From NCBI GenBank assembly GCA_963977185.1, contig CAXBNV010000002.1:81047-145046 (forward strand): 64,000 nucleotides of DNA. Direction: 5' to 3'. A program made the position numbers and the translations under genes. Under the pieces are notes generated by a model. It was given only the letters and a program-made list of their open reading frames with translations. It made no database searches and was not told the DNA's origin. Each line of letters begins with the position of its first letter. Position 1 is the first letter of the stretch. This document shows positions 1-8,471 of the stretch, piece after piece. Source of the stretch: CAXBNV01 sp963977185 (GTDB taxonomy: Bacteria; Pseudomonadota; Gammaproteobacteria; JAGOUU01).

Positions 1-259
1 ATTTAAATTCTTTGATAGAAATTTTTATATTGTAGATAAATTAAACTATTAAATTAAAAATATATCTTTGACTAAATAGAGTTTTAAAGTGAGTAACTGT
101 ACGCTCGTATATGAGATACTATATTAAATTGAAATTTTTAATTTTTTACTCTAAATTGCATTGATGAGATATGTTTAAATAATGGCAAATTTTTAATATA
201 AACATTTCAGCCCCTTGTTCTCTTAGGAAAAGGGGCTTGGGGCAGAAAATATTATCTAT
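1..259. other. AT-rich intergenic stretch downstream of ald
   Basis: No gene is visible in the first 259 bases. The stretch is very AT-rich. The only structure I see is an inverted repeat at its right end (209-237), listed separately. Confidence 0.5.
209..237 (-). terminator. possible terminator after ald
   Basis: AGCCCCTT (209-216) is the exact reverse complement of AAGGGGCT (230-237), with a 13-base loop. It lies 22 bases beyond the stop codon of the minus-strand ald gene. The tract after the stem has no clear run of T, so it may be a weak terminator. Confidence 0.45.
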
Positions 260-1372
260 TTATAAAACATCAATTGGTGATACATATTCTTTATTAAAAG
301 CATCAGCAACTGCTTTATAAGTAATTTTACCATTACATACATTTAAACCATTTAAAAAGTGTGCATCTTCTAGTAAAGCTTCTCTTACACCTTTTGTAAT
401 TAGGTTTAATAAATATGGTAATGTTGCATTATTTAATGCTATGGCTGCTGTTTTAGCACAAGCACCCGGCATGTTAGCAACACAATAATGCACAACTTCA
501 TCTTTTATATAAATAGGATCTTCATGGGTTGTTGCACGACTTGTTTCAAAACAACCGCCTTGATCAATTGCAACATCAACTAAAACAGAACCACGAGCCA
601 TAGTTTTAACCATTTCTTCTGTCACTAATTTAGGAGCATTTGCACCCGGTATCAATACAGCACCTATAACCAAATCAGCATTTTTAACATAAGTTGATAT
701 ATTATGAGTCGTAGAATAAATGGTATTTAATGCTGAACCATATTGAGAATCTAACTCTCTTAGTCTTTTTAATGATCTATCTATAACTGTAACATTCGCT
801 TCCATACCTAACGCCATTCTGATTGCGTTAGTACCTACTACTCCGCCGCCTAAAACAACAACATCAGCAGGAGCAACACCTGGAACACCGCCTAATAATT
901 TACCTGAGCCACCACTAATTTTTTCTAAACATTTAGCGCCTGCTTGAATTGACATTCTACCAGCAACTTCACTCATTGGAGATAATAAAGGCAATCCACC
1001 AAAAGCATCTGTAATCGTTTCATATGCTATAGCTATGCAACCTGATTCTTGTAATAACTCTGTTTGAACTGGATCTGGAGCTAAATGTAAAAAAGTAAAT
1101 AAAACTTGCCCTTTTCTTAACATTTTACATTCTTCTGGCTGAGGCTCTTTTACTTTTACAATTAAATCTGCTTTATCAAAAACTTCTTTTGCTGAACTTG
1201 CAATTGTTGCGCCTACTTCTTTATAATCAGCATCTTCAAAACCTATTTCATGACCCGCGTTAGTTTCAACTAACACTTGATGGCCTAAACATGTTACCTC
1301 ATAAACACTAGATGGCGTTAAACCAACTCTGCATTCATTTTTTTTTATTTCTTTAGGTACACCTACTAACAT
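260..1372 (-). CDS. ald: alanine dehydrogenase
   Basis: This is an NAD-dependent alanine dehydrogenase, which reversibly deaminates L-alanine to pyruvate and ammonium in the cytosol. Its 370 residues match the usual family length. The N-terminal substrate domain holds the expected residues: Arg15, Lys75 in KVKEP and His96 in FLHLAPD. The Rossmann motif GGGVVG is at 175-180 and an acidic residue that fits ribose binding is Asp198. Catalytic Asp270 lies in VDVAIDQGG. The ATG is preceded by GGAGAA at 8 bases. The gene stands alone and diverges from the efflux pair across a region carrying repeats. It could feed alanine carbon into the TCA genes downstream. A transhydrogenase alpha subunit is a relative, but the length and residues favour Ald. 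Confidence 0.95.
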   Translation of the reverse strand: MLVGVPKEIKKNECRVGLTPSSVYEVTCLGHQVLVETNAGHEIGFEDADYKEVGATIASSAKEVFDKADLIVKVKEPQPEECKMLRKGQVLFTFLHLAPDPVQTELLQESGCIAIAYETITDAFGGLPLLSPMSEVAGRMSIQAGAKCLEKISGGSGKLLGGVPGVAPADVVVLGGGVVGTNAIRMALGMEANVTVIDRSLKRLRELDSQYGSALNTIYSTTHNISTYVKNADLVIGAVLIPGANAPKLVTEEMVKTMARGSVLVDVAIDQGGCFETSRATTHEDPIYIKDEVVHYCVANMPGACAKTAAIALNNATLPYLLNLITKGVREALLEDAHFLNGLNVCNGKITYKAVADAFNKEYVSPIDVL

Positions 1373-1427
1373 AAAATGATTTCTCCAAAATTAAAAAATT
1401 TGAATAATATTCACATAGTTATAGTTT

Positions 1428-1464
1428 TATGTCAACATTATGTCAATAGGTGAATATACCTATT
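1428..1464. promoter_or_regulatory. candidate operator in the ald/emrA divergent region
   Basis: Two direct copies of TATGTCAA (1428-1435 and 1439-1446) are spaced exactly 11 bases apart. They run into an inverted repeat, AATAGGT (1445-1451) and ACCTATT (1458-1464), with a 6-base spacer. Helical phasing and dyad symmetry between divergent genes suggest a regulator site. No regulator gene is adjacent, so this is inference. Confidence 0.4.
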
Positions 1465-1549
1465 AGATAAAATACTACAAACAATATATTATAAACAATA
1501 TAATTAGTATAAACTATAAGAATAGTACAAATTCTTATTGATATTCATT

Positions 1550-2581
1550 ATGTCGACATACAAAAAAATAACTATTTCTGCGATTGTTGCTTGTTTAATT
1601 ATTATTGGGTTTATATCTTATTGGAATTACTCAAGTAAACATCCCTATACGGATGATGCTTATATTCAAGCAAACATAATTCAGATATCACCTCAAATTA
1701 CCGGAAAAATAAAAAAAGTTCATGTGTCTAGTTTTGATTATGTAAAAAAAGGAGATGTATTAGTAAGCATTGATCCTGCTGAATATATTATTAATAAAAA
1801 CTTAGCAGATATAAAACTAGATTTAGCAAAACAAGAATACAGTTCTTTAGAAAATAAAACTAAAGCTCTTGATAAACAAATTTCTGAAAAATCATTAGAG
1901 CTAGATCTTGCAAAAAAACAACTACACCGCGTTCAACAGCTAGCGAGTAATCAACAAATATCACAAGAGAGCTTAGATAAAGCTACAACTAAATTTAAAA
2001 TCCTTGAATCAGGACTATTACAAATACAATATAGTTATGAAGAAACTAAAACTTTACTTGGTGATACAACAAATATTAATAACAACCCTAAAATAGAGCT
2101 TGCTCAAAATTCGGTAGAAAGACAAAATCTTTTATTAGGATATACTAAAATTTATGCCCCAAAAAGCGGTATAGTTGGTAAGGTCAATAAAGTTAATCCT
2201 GGTAATATGATTCAAGCTGGGCAAGCTTTATTTCCTCTTATTGAAGATAATAAAGAAAATTATAAATCATGGTGGATTGCTGCAAACTTTAAAGAAACTC
2301 AATTACAATATGTTAAACCTGGTCAAAAAGCATATATAAGCTTAGATTTATATCCTGGTGTAACATTTACAGGTCATGTTGCTAGTATTAGCCCAGCAAG
2401 CGGAGATTCTTTTAGTTTACTTCCACCAGAAAATGCAACTGGCAACTGGATTAAAATCACACAAAGATTCCCTGTTAAAATTAAAATAGATACAGCACCT
2501 AAAGAATACATTTTAAAAGTTGGCGCTAGTGCCAATGTGACTATTGATACTAATACTTACATCGACAATAATAAATCATAA
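1550..2581 (+). CDS. emrA: EmrA/HlyD-type membrane fusion protein of a multidrug efflux system
   Basis: This is the periplasmic adaptor of a tripartite efflux pump. It has a short cytoplasmic N-terminus, one membrane segment (about residues 8-25), a biotinyl/lipoyl-like half near residues 45-75, a long alpha-helical coiled-coil section (about 80-190) and a second lipoyl-like half and beta-barrel. The signature HPYTDDAYIQA just after the membrane segment is typical of EmrA/FarA adaptors. I start at the ATG at 1550. An in-frame TTG 12 bases upstream would add four residues, and neither has a clear ribosome binding site. At 343 residues it is somewhat shorter than E. coli EmrA. The emrB-like carrier follows 28 bases downstream, so they form an operon. 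The drug specificity cannot be read from sequence. Confidence 0.85.
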   Translation: MSTYKKITISAIVACLIIIGFISYWNYSSKHPYTDDAYIQANIIQISPQITGKIKKVHVSSFDYVKKGDVLVSIDPAEYIINKNLADIKLDLAKQEYSSLENKTKALDKQISEKSLELDLAKKQLHRVQQLASNQQISQESLDKATTKFKILESGLLQIQYSYEETKTLLGDTTNINNNPKIELAQNSVERQNLLLGYTKIYAPKSGIVGKVNKVNPGNMIQAGQALFPLIEDNKENYKSWWIAANFKETQLQYVKPGQKAYISLDLYPGVTFTGHVASISPASGDSFSLLPPENATGNWIKITQRFPVKIKIDTAPKEYILKVGASANVTIDTNTYIDNNKS

Positions 2582-2609
2582 TTATTATACTAATGAGCCA
2601 ATATATAAT

Positions 2610-4091
2610 ATGCAGCGTTATCTAATAGTATTATCTGTAATGTTTGTTGCTGTACTAGAAGTTCTAGATATGACAATTGTTAATGTGGCCCTACCTGATA
2701 TGATGGGCAATTTGAGCGCTAACGTTACACAAATTACGTGGGTATTAACATCATATACCTTGGCTGCTGCAATATTTATTCCACTAACAGGACTATTAAG
2801 TAAATTATTTGGGGTTAAAACTCTTCTTTTGATTAACGTTGTAGGATTTGGAATTTTTTCTACAATATGCGGTTTAACTCCTAATTTAGAAATATTAGTA
2901 CTTGGCAGATTTATGCAAGGAATTTTTGGCGCAGCCTTAGTTCCTTTGTCACAAACCATTGTTAGAAATGCTTTTTCACAAGAAGAGCAAGGAAAAGCCA
3001 TGGCTATCTGGGGCATGGGTATTATGGTTGCACCTGTATTTGGCCCGCCTGTTGGCGGATTTATTATTAATAATTTAGACTGGCGTTGGATCTTTTTTGT
3101 TAATATTCCTATCTGTATTTTATCTTTTTTCTTAATTACAAAATTAATAAAACCAATCCCAAAAGAACAAGTAAAAATAGATTATACTGGTTTAATTTTA
3201 ATGGTAACTACAGTAATGTCTTTACAGTTAGTTCTTGATCATGGTAATGAAAAAGATTGGTTAAGTTCAGAGTTCATTCAGGCTATGCTAACTATAGGTA
3301 TTATTGGCTTTATTATCTTTATAATAAGAGGATTGCAGATAAAAAATAATATTATTAATTTAAATATATTTAAAAATCTTTGTTTTTCTTCAGCATGTCT
3401 TGCGCTATCTATATTTTCTGCAGCTATATTTGCATGCTTAACATTATTCCCATTATATTTACAATCTATGCTAGGATTCGATGCATATCAATCAGGTATG
3501 ATATCAATGCCTATGGGAATAGCCAGTGCTATTGGTATGATTTTTGTATCAAAATTAATTAAAACTATAGGGCCTAAAAAATGTGTTGCTATAGGTGTTA
3601 CCTGCAGCATTATAGCTACATATTTATGTAGCTACTTTACGTTAAATTTAGATACAAATTATATCATATTTACATTAAGCTTATTAGGCTTTGGAATGGG
3701 GATGTTTTTTGTGCCACTATCAACTTTAAGCTTTCAAACAATTCCTAAAAACCTTAGCACAGAAGCATCAGGTTTATATGTATTTTGCAGAAATATTGGT
3801 AGCTCAGTTGGAATTGCTTTATCAGCAACTTTATTATCAAGAAATAAGCAATATATGTGGCACAGCTTAGGAGAGCATCTTAATGTTTATAACCCTAATT
3901 TAAAAACCTGGATTGAACATACTGGATTTAGTTTAGACAAACCTGAGACATACGCAATATTACAATATCAATTAGAAAGACAAGCTAATATTATTGCATT
4001 AGAAGAAGTATTTTTTAGCTTATTTATTACTATGGTATGCCTTGTACCTATTATATTTTTTATTAAAATAGATAATAGTATAAAAAAATAG
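2610..4091 (+). CDS. emrB: DHA2-family MFS drug:proton antiporter, EmrB-like
   Basis: This inner-membrane carrier has about 14 hydrophobic segments, as expected for the DHA2 (14-TMS) drug:H+ antiporter family. Visible family motifs are the acidic LDMTIVNVALP stretch in the first helix, WVLTSYTLA in the second helix, the motif-A-like GLLSKLFGVK loop, GRFMQGIFGA, and the motif C region with GPPVGGFI followed by WRWIFFVNIP. The start is set at the ATG at 2610, because the longer frame would add 22 hydrophilic residues overlapping the emrA end. At 493 residues it has the normal family length. It pairs with the adaptor upstream. An outer membrane TolC partner is not in this window. It ends against the convergent methyltransferase with a shared hairpin. 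Confidence 0.9.
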   Translation: MQRYLIVLSVMFVAVLEVLDMTIVNVALPDMMGNLSANVTQITWVLTSYTLAAAIFIPLTGLLSKLFGVKTLLLINVVGFGIFSTICGLTPNLEILVLGRFMQGIFGAALVPLSQTIVRNAFSQEEQGKAMAIWGMGIMVAPVFGPPVGGFIINNLDWRWIFFVNIPICILSFFLITKLIKPIPKEQVKIDYTGLILMVTTVMSLQLVLDHGNEKDWLSSEFIQAMLTIGIIGFIIFIIRGLQIKNNIINLNIFKNLCFSSACLALSIFSAAIFACLTLFPLYLQSMLGFDAYQSGMISMPMGIASAIGMIFVSKLIKTIGPKKCVAIGVTCSIIATYLCSYFTLNLDTNYIIFTLSLLGFGMGMFFVPLSTLSFQTIPKNLSTEASGLYVFCRNIGSSVGIALSATLLSRNKQYMWHSLGEHLNVYNPNLKTWIEHTGFSLDKPETYAILQYQLERQANIIALEEVFFSLFITMVCLVPIIFFIKIDNSIKK

Positions 4092-4125
4092 TAACAAAAA
4101 ATACATTAGTTATATACTATTTTTT
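4083..4125. terminator. bidirectional terminator between emrB and the methyltransferase gene
   Basis: AAAAAATAGTA (4083-4093) pairs exactly with TACTATTTTTT (4115-4125). The stem spans the stop codons of both convergent genes, and T or A tracts follow it on each strand. Confidence 0.6.
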
Positions 4126-5028
4126 AGCAATAATTGTAGGGAATATTTTTTGCGAATCATAGATTACTTCAATAATAGAAAATCCTACAGATTCCAAATG
4201 TTCGCGCATTTGCTCTTCTGTTCTGTAACTTTTTTGCCAAGCTGCTTGTAATATATCATCAAAAATTGCATCTTGTCTGATAAGATCTTTCTCATCAAAA
4301 TTTTCCCAAGTAGAAGACTCTGATAATCTTGGAGGCGGAGTTAAAAAGCTTGTTATTAATATTCCATCTTTTTTTAAAGCATTATAGAACTCTTTATAAA
4401 GAGCGATTACTTTTGTATCATTAGTTTCATATATATTTAAACCATGGCTTGTAATCATATTATATTGATCAATTACCCCTAAATTCCAGGCATCTTTTTT
4501 AACAAATTTAGTGCAATTTACTAAATTACTTCTAACAGAATTTTCTTTAGCTAAATTAATAGCTTTTTGATCTAAATCAACACCTATTAACTGCATATCT
4601 AAATCAACTGGATATTCCAAGTTTAATAAATCATCCATTAGACCACAAGGAATTGAAGCTATAGTTGTTTGATTTTCTAAATATTTTTGCAATAAGTCAT
4701 TAACAATAGCCACACGTTCTTGAATTGCTTTTACTGTTGGAGCTTTTCTTATAAGCCATCTTTCTAAAGTATGTAACTTTCTTTTTTGTCTATATCCACT
4801 GATTATATAAGAAGTCCAGAAACCATTTAGTCCTTGATTTTTAAGTAAAAATTTACCTAAATCAAATTCTTCTAATTGCTCTAACAATACAAGCTCATCT
4901 TCTAATGGTAAAATTAAATTATCAGTCGATTTAAGTCTGCTTTTATATTTATCTATATTAGGAGCATTGTCTTTGCCATGAGTAATAATATTATTTATTT
5001 TTAATGGCTTAAATCGAGATTTTGTCAT
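4117..5028 (-). CDS. class I SAM-dependent methyltransferase of unknown substrate
   Basis: The protein has 303 residues. The C-terminal two thirds read as a Rossmann-type methyltransferase: a motif I-like SIPCGLMDDLL (about 125-135) is followed by the acidic strand end LIGVDLD (147-153), then KKDAW (177-181). Motif I lacks the usual GxGxG spacing, as in some divergent members. The N-terminal 90 residues are charged and not recognised. It stands alone between emrB and the TCA operon, separated from sucD by a strong terminator. The substrate is unknown; a small molecule or a protein are both possible. The call rests on fold-level motifs only. Confidence 0.6.
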   Translation of the reverse strand: MTKSRFKPLKINNIITHGKDNAPNIDKYKSRLKSTDNLILPLEDELVLLEQLEEFDLGKFLLKNQGLNGFWTSYIISGYRQKRKLHTLERWLIRKAPTVKAIQERVAIVNDLLQKYLENQTTIASIPCGLMDDLLNLEYPVDLDMQLIGVDLDQKAINLAKENSVRSNLVNCTKFVKKDAWNLGVIDQYNMITSHGLNIYETNDTKVIALYKEFYNALKKDGILITSFLTPPPRLSESSTWENFDEKDLIRQDAIFDDILQAAWQKSYRTEEQMREHLESVGFSIIEVIYDSQKIFPTIIAKK

Positions 5029-5110
5029 AAGAGCCTCTGGGTTTTAATATCAGAATAATTAGATATTTTATAATTAAACAAAGATTATAACCTAAGTTTG
5101 ATATTAAACA

Positions 5111-5140
5111 ACAAAGGCTTTTATTAATAAAAGCCTTTGT
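5111..5140 (-). terminator. strong terminator of the sdh-suc operon
   Basis: The 30 bases are a perfect palindrome: each arm is 15 bases, with GC-containing ACAAAGGC/GCCTTTGT ends. It lies 24 bases past the sucD stop and T-rich sequence follows on the minus strand. It could also work on the plus strand. Confidence 0.75.
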
Positions 5141-5163
5141 TTAAATTTATCTGTAACTTAAAA

Positions 5164-6036
5164 TTATTTATTAAGATAATCTTGTATAGCTTTCCCTAAT
5201 TCAGCAGGAGACTTAACAGTATGAGCTCCAGCAGATTCTAAAGCCTTAAATTTTTCTTCTGCTGTACCTTTGCCACCAGAAATAATAGCACCAGCATGTC
5301 CCATTCTTTTACCTTCAGGAGCTGTTACGCCTGCTATATAAGCAAAAACTGGTTTAGTTACATTATTTTTAATAAATTCAGCCGCTTCTTCTTCTGCTGT
5401 ACCGCCAATTTCACCAACCATAATTATATATTCAGTTTGCTCATCATCTTGAAATAATTTTAAAGCATCAATAAAGTTCATGCCTGGAATAGGATCACCA
5501 CCAATACCTATACAAGTGCTTTGTCCTAAACCTATATCAGTCGTCTGTTTTACAGCTTCATAAGTAAGAGTTCCTGATCTTGATACAATCCCAACTTTAC
5601 CTGGAGCATGAATATGGCCTGGCATGATGCCTATTTTGCATTCGCCTGGAGTAATGATACCTGGGCAATTAGGACCAATTAAAATAGAATCTTTGTTTTT
5701 TAGATATTCTTTAACATAAAGCATATCAATAGTTGGTATACCTTCTGTAATACAAACTATTAGTTTAACACCTGCATCAGCAGCTTCTATTATAGAATCT
5801 TTACAAAAAGCAGCTGGAACATAAATAACGCTAGCATCTGCACCTGTTGCATCTAAAGCATCTTGTACTGTATTAAAGACTGGAAGCCCTAAATGCTCAG
5901 TTCCACCCTTACCTGGTGTTACACCACCTACCATTTTAGTTCCATAAGCAATTGCTTGCTCAGAATGAAATGTACCTTGTTTGCCAGTAAAACCTTGGCA
6001 AATAACTTTTGTATCTTTATTAATTAAAACACTCAT
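5164..6036 (-). CDS. sucD: succinyl-CoA synthetase alpha subunit
   Basis: This subunit, with SucC, converts succinyl-CoA to succinate with substrate-level ATP or GTP formation. It carries the CoA-binding N-terminal domain with [10 protein letters not shown] (15-24) and the phosphohistidine His247 in [12 protein letters not shown]. Its 290 residues match E. coli SucD. The start codon overlaps the sucC stop by one base (TAATG), which implies translational coupling. It is the last gene of the sdhCDAB-sucABCD run and is followed by a palindromic terminator. Confidence 0.97.
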   Translation of the reverse strand: MSVLINKDTKVICQGFTGKQGTFHSEQAIAYGTKMVGGVTPGKGGTEHLGLPVFNTVQDALDATGADASVIYVPAAFCKDSIIEAADAGVKLIVCITEGIPTIDMLYVKEYLKNKDSILIGPNCPGIITPGECKIGIMPGHIHAPGKVGIVSRSGTLTYEAVKQTTDIGLGQSTCIGIGGDPIPGMNFIDALKLFQDDEQTEYIIMVGEIGGTAEEEAAEFIKNNVTKPVFAYIAGVTAPEGKRMGHAGAIISGGKGTAEEKFKALESAGAHTVKSPAELGKAIQDYLNK

Positions 6037-7202
6037 TAAATTTTCTCCACTGCACTAATTATTTTTTGAGCTGCATCTGTTAGATTAGCTGCTGGAACTA
6101 AGTTCAATCCACTTTTTTCTAATAATTCACTTCCTAAATCAGCATTATTGCCTTCTAGTCTTACAACAACTGGAACCTTAACACCTACTTCAGAAACTGC
6201 AGAAATAATACCTTCTGCGATTAAATCACAACGCACTATTCCACCAAAAATATTAACTAGAACACCTTTTACTTGATCATCTGATAAAATAATTTTAAAG
6301 GCTTCTTTTACTCTTTCTTGAGTTGCTGAACCACCAACATCTAAAAAGTTAGCAGGATTACCACCATAAAGCTTAATAACATCCATAGTTGCCATAGCAA
6401 GACCTGCGCCATTTACCATACAACCAATAGTTCCATCTAAAGAAATGTAACTTAAATCCCATTCTTTAGCATGATGCTCTTTTGGATCTTCTTGAGTAAT
6501 ATCTTGCATCTCACGTAGTTCATGTTGTCTATAAAGAGCATTATCATCTATATTGATTTTGCCATCTAAACAAACAAGTTCACCAGAGCCAGTAATAACT
6601 AAAGGGTTAATCTCAACTAATGCCAAATCTAACTCATCAAACATTTTGCCTAAATTAGTTACAATATGTACAAAAGTTTTAATTTGATCGCCTTTTAATC
6701 CTAATTTAAAAGCCATTTTTCTTCCTTGATAAGGAAGAACACCGACCAATGGATCAACTTCAAATTTAAATATTTTTTCAGGGGTTTCTTCAGCTACTTC
6801 TTCAATAGACATGCCGCCTTCAGTTGATGCCATAATAACTAGTTTTCTGCAAGCCCTATCAATAACTGCACCTAAGTATAATTCTTGCTTTATATCAGCA
6901 GGAGCTTCAACTAAAACAGAATGTATTGGCTGACCTTTTGCATCTGTTTGAAAAGTTACTAGATTAGTACCAAGTAAACTTCTTGCATACTCTTTTACTT
7001 CTTCTTTAGATTTTACTAATTTAACACCACCGGCTTTACCTCTACCTCCAGCATGAACTTGAGCTTTAACAACCCAAGCATCACCGCCTAATTCAACTGC
7101 TGCTTGCTCTGCATCTTCAGATGTATATGCAAGTAAAAAGTTTGGTACAGGTAAACCATAATTAGCAAAAAGATGTTTTGCTTGGTATTCATGTAAATTC
7201 AT
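6036..7202 (-). CDS. sucC: succinyl-CoA synthetase beta subunit
   Basis: This is the nucleotide-binding partner of SucD. The ATP-grasp domain begins at the N-terminus (MNLHEYQAK). [15 protein letters not shown] (about 47-61) forms the nucleotide-binding loop, and the C-terminal domain that meets SucD holds FGGIVRCD. The 388 residues are the expected length. It lies 30 bases downstream of sucB and overlaps sucD by one base, so it is co-transcribed with the 2-oxoglutarate dehydrogenase genes. The nucleotide preference (ATP or GTP) is not evident from sequence alone. Confidence 0.97.
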   Translation of the reverse strand: MNLHEYQAKHLFANYGLPVPNFLLAYTSEDAEQAAVELGGDAWVVKAQVHAGGRGKAGGVKLVKSKEEVKEYARSLLGTNLVTFQTDAKGQPIHSVLVEAPADIKQELYLGAVIDRACRKLVIMASTEGGMSIEEVAEETPEKIFKFEVDPLVGVLPYQGRKMAFKLGLKGDQIKTFVHIVTNLGKMFDELDLALVEINPLVITGSGELVCLDGKINIDDNALYRQHELREMQDITQEDPKEHHAKEWDLSYISLDGTIGCMVNGAGLAMATMDVIKLYGGNPANFLDVGGSATQERVKEAFKIILSDDQVKGVLVNIFGGIVRCDLIAEGIISAVSEVGVKVPVVVRLEGNNADLGSELLEKSGLNLVPAANLTDAAQKIISAVEKI

Positions 7203-7232
7203 TTTAACTACCTCTTTATTTAGTAAACTTAT

Positions 7233-8423
7233 TTATACTTCTAGTAATAATCTTGAAGGATCTTCTAATAATTCTTTTATAGTTTTTAAGAATAAAACCG
7301 AATCTTTACCATCAACAATTCTATGATCATAACTCATTGATAAATACATCATAGGTCTTATAACTATTTGACCATTTTCAACAACTGGTCTTTCTTGAAT
7401 AGTTTGCATACCTAATATAGCACTTTGTGGTGGATTCAATATTGGGGTTGAAAGCAAAGAACCAAAAACACCGCCATTTGTAATAGTAAAAGTACCACCT
7501 GTAATTTCTGCAACTTCAAGCTTACCACTTTGACCACGAGCCATGAAGTCTCTAATCTCTTTTTCTATATCAGACATTAATTTTTTATCAGCATCTCGAA
7601 CTATAGGAACAACCAATCCTCTTTCAGTTGATACAGCAACACCTATATCAAAATATCCATGATAAATTATATCTTTACCATCTATTGATGCATTAACTAA
7701 TGGAAAACGTTTTAAAGCTTCAACTGCTGCTTTAACAAAAAATGACATAAAGCCTAATCTTATGCCGTGTGTTTTTTCAAAAACATCTTTATATTTCTTT
7801 CTTGTATCCATTACAGATTGTAAGTTTACTTCATTAAAAGTAGTCAAACTAGCTGTTGTTTGCTGTGAATCAACTAATCTTTCTGCAATACGAGCCCTTA
7901 GCCTTGTCATTGGAACACGCTCTTCTAACCTGCCACCTAAACTTGCGCCACTAGATGCTGATTTTACTGGTGCTGCAGAAGAATGATTTTTTATATCTTC
8001 TTTTGTCACTCTGCCACCAACTCCAGTACCAGAAATAGCTGAAACACTCGAATCGTTTAATTCTTTATTTTTAGATTCTCTTCTAGCAGAAGGTCCCATA
8101 TTTGCATCTTTTTGCTTGCTGTTTTCTGCTACTTTTGATTCACTACTCGTGCTTGTAGAGCTTTCAGTGTCTTTATCTTTAACTGTACCTTCTTTAATTG
8201 TGGCTAATAACTCTTCAGCAAGAACAACATCGCCTTCATTTTTAATGATATCTTCTAAAATACCATCTACTGGTGCAGGAACCTCTAAAACAACTTTATC
8301 AGTTTCTAAATCTAGAATATTTTCATCTCTTTTTACAAAGTCACCTTTCTTTTTATGCCAAACTGCAATTGTTGCATCTTGAACAGACTCTGGTAAAACC
8401 GGAACTTTAACTTCAACAGACAT
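7233..8423 (-). CDS. sucB: 2-oxoglutarate dehydrogenase E2, dihydrolipoyl succinyltransferase
   Basis: This is the core acyltransferase of the 2-oxoglutarate dehydrogenase complex. It moves the succinyl group from lipoate to CoA. The single lipoyl domain has the modified Lys43 in [11 protein letters not shown] Ser/Lys-rich linker follows (about 80-110), then the peripheral subunit-binding domain (about 110-150, with GGRVTKEDI). The catalytic domain ends in [11 protein letters not shown] with active His367. The 396 residues match the family. It sits between sucA and sucC. The E3 gene (lpd) is not in this cluster and must be elsewhere. Confidence 0.97.
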   Translation of the reverse strand: MSVEVKVPVLPESVQDATIAVWHKKKGDFVKRDENILDLETDKVVLEVPAPVDGILEDIIKNEGDVVLAEELLATIKEGTVKDKDTESSTSTSSESKVAENSKQKDANMGPSARRESKNKELNDSSVSAISGTGVGGRVTKEDIKNHSSAAPVKSASSGASLGGRLEERVPMTRLRARIAERLVDSQQTTASLTTFNEVNLQSVMDTRKKYKDVFEKTHGIRLGFMSFFVKAAVEALKRFPLVNASIDGKDIIYHGYFDIGVAVSTERGLVVPIVRDADKKLMSDIEKEIRDFMARGQSGKLEVAEITGGTFTITNGGVFGSLLSTPILNPPQSAILGMQTIQERPVVENGQIVIRPMMYLSMSYDHRIVDGKDSVLFLKTIKELLEDPSRLLLEV

Positions 8424-8471
8424 AATTTTTTCCTATTAATTTTTTTATTTATTAATAAATCACTTATTTTT

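Noticed and set aside
2618..3016. Open frame antisense to the efflux carrier.
   Set aside because: It lies fully inside the well-supported EmrB-like gene and has no motif of its own.
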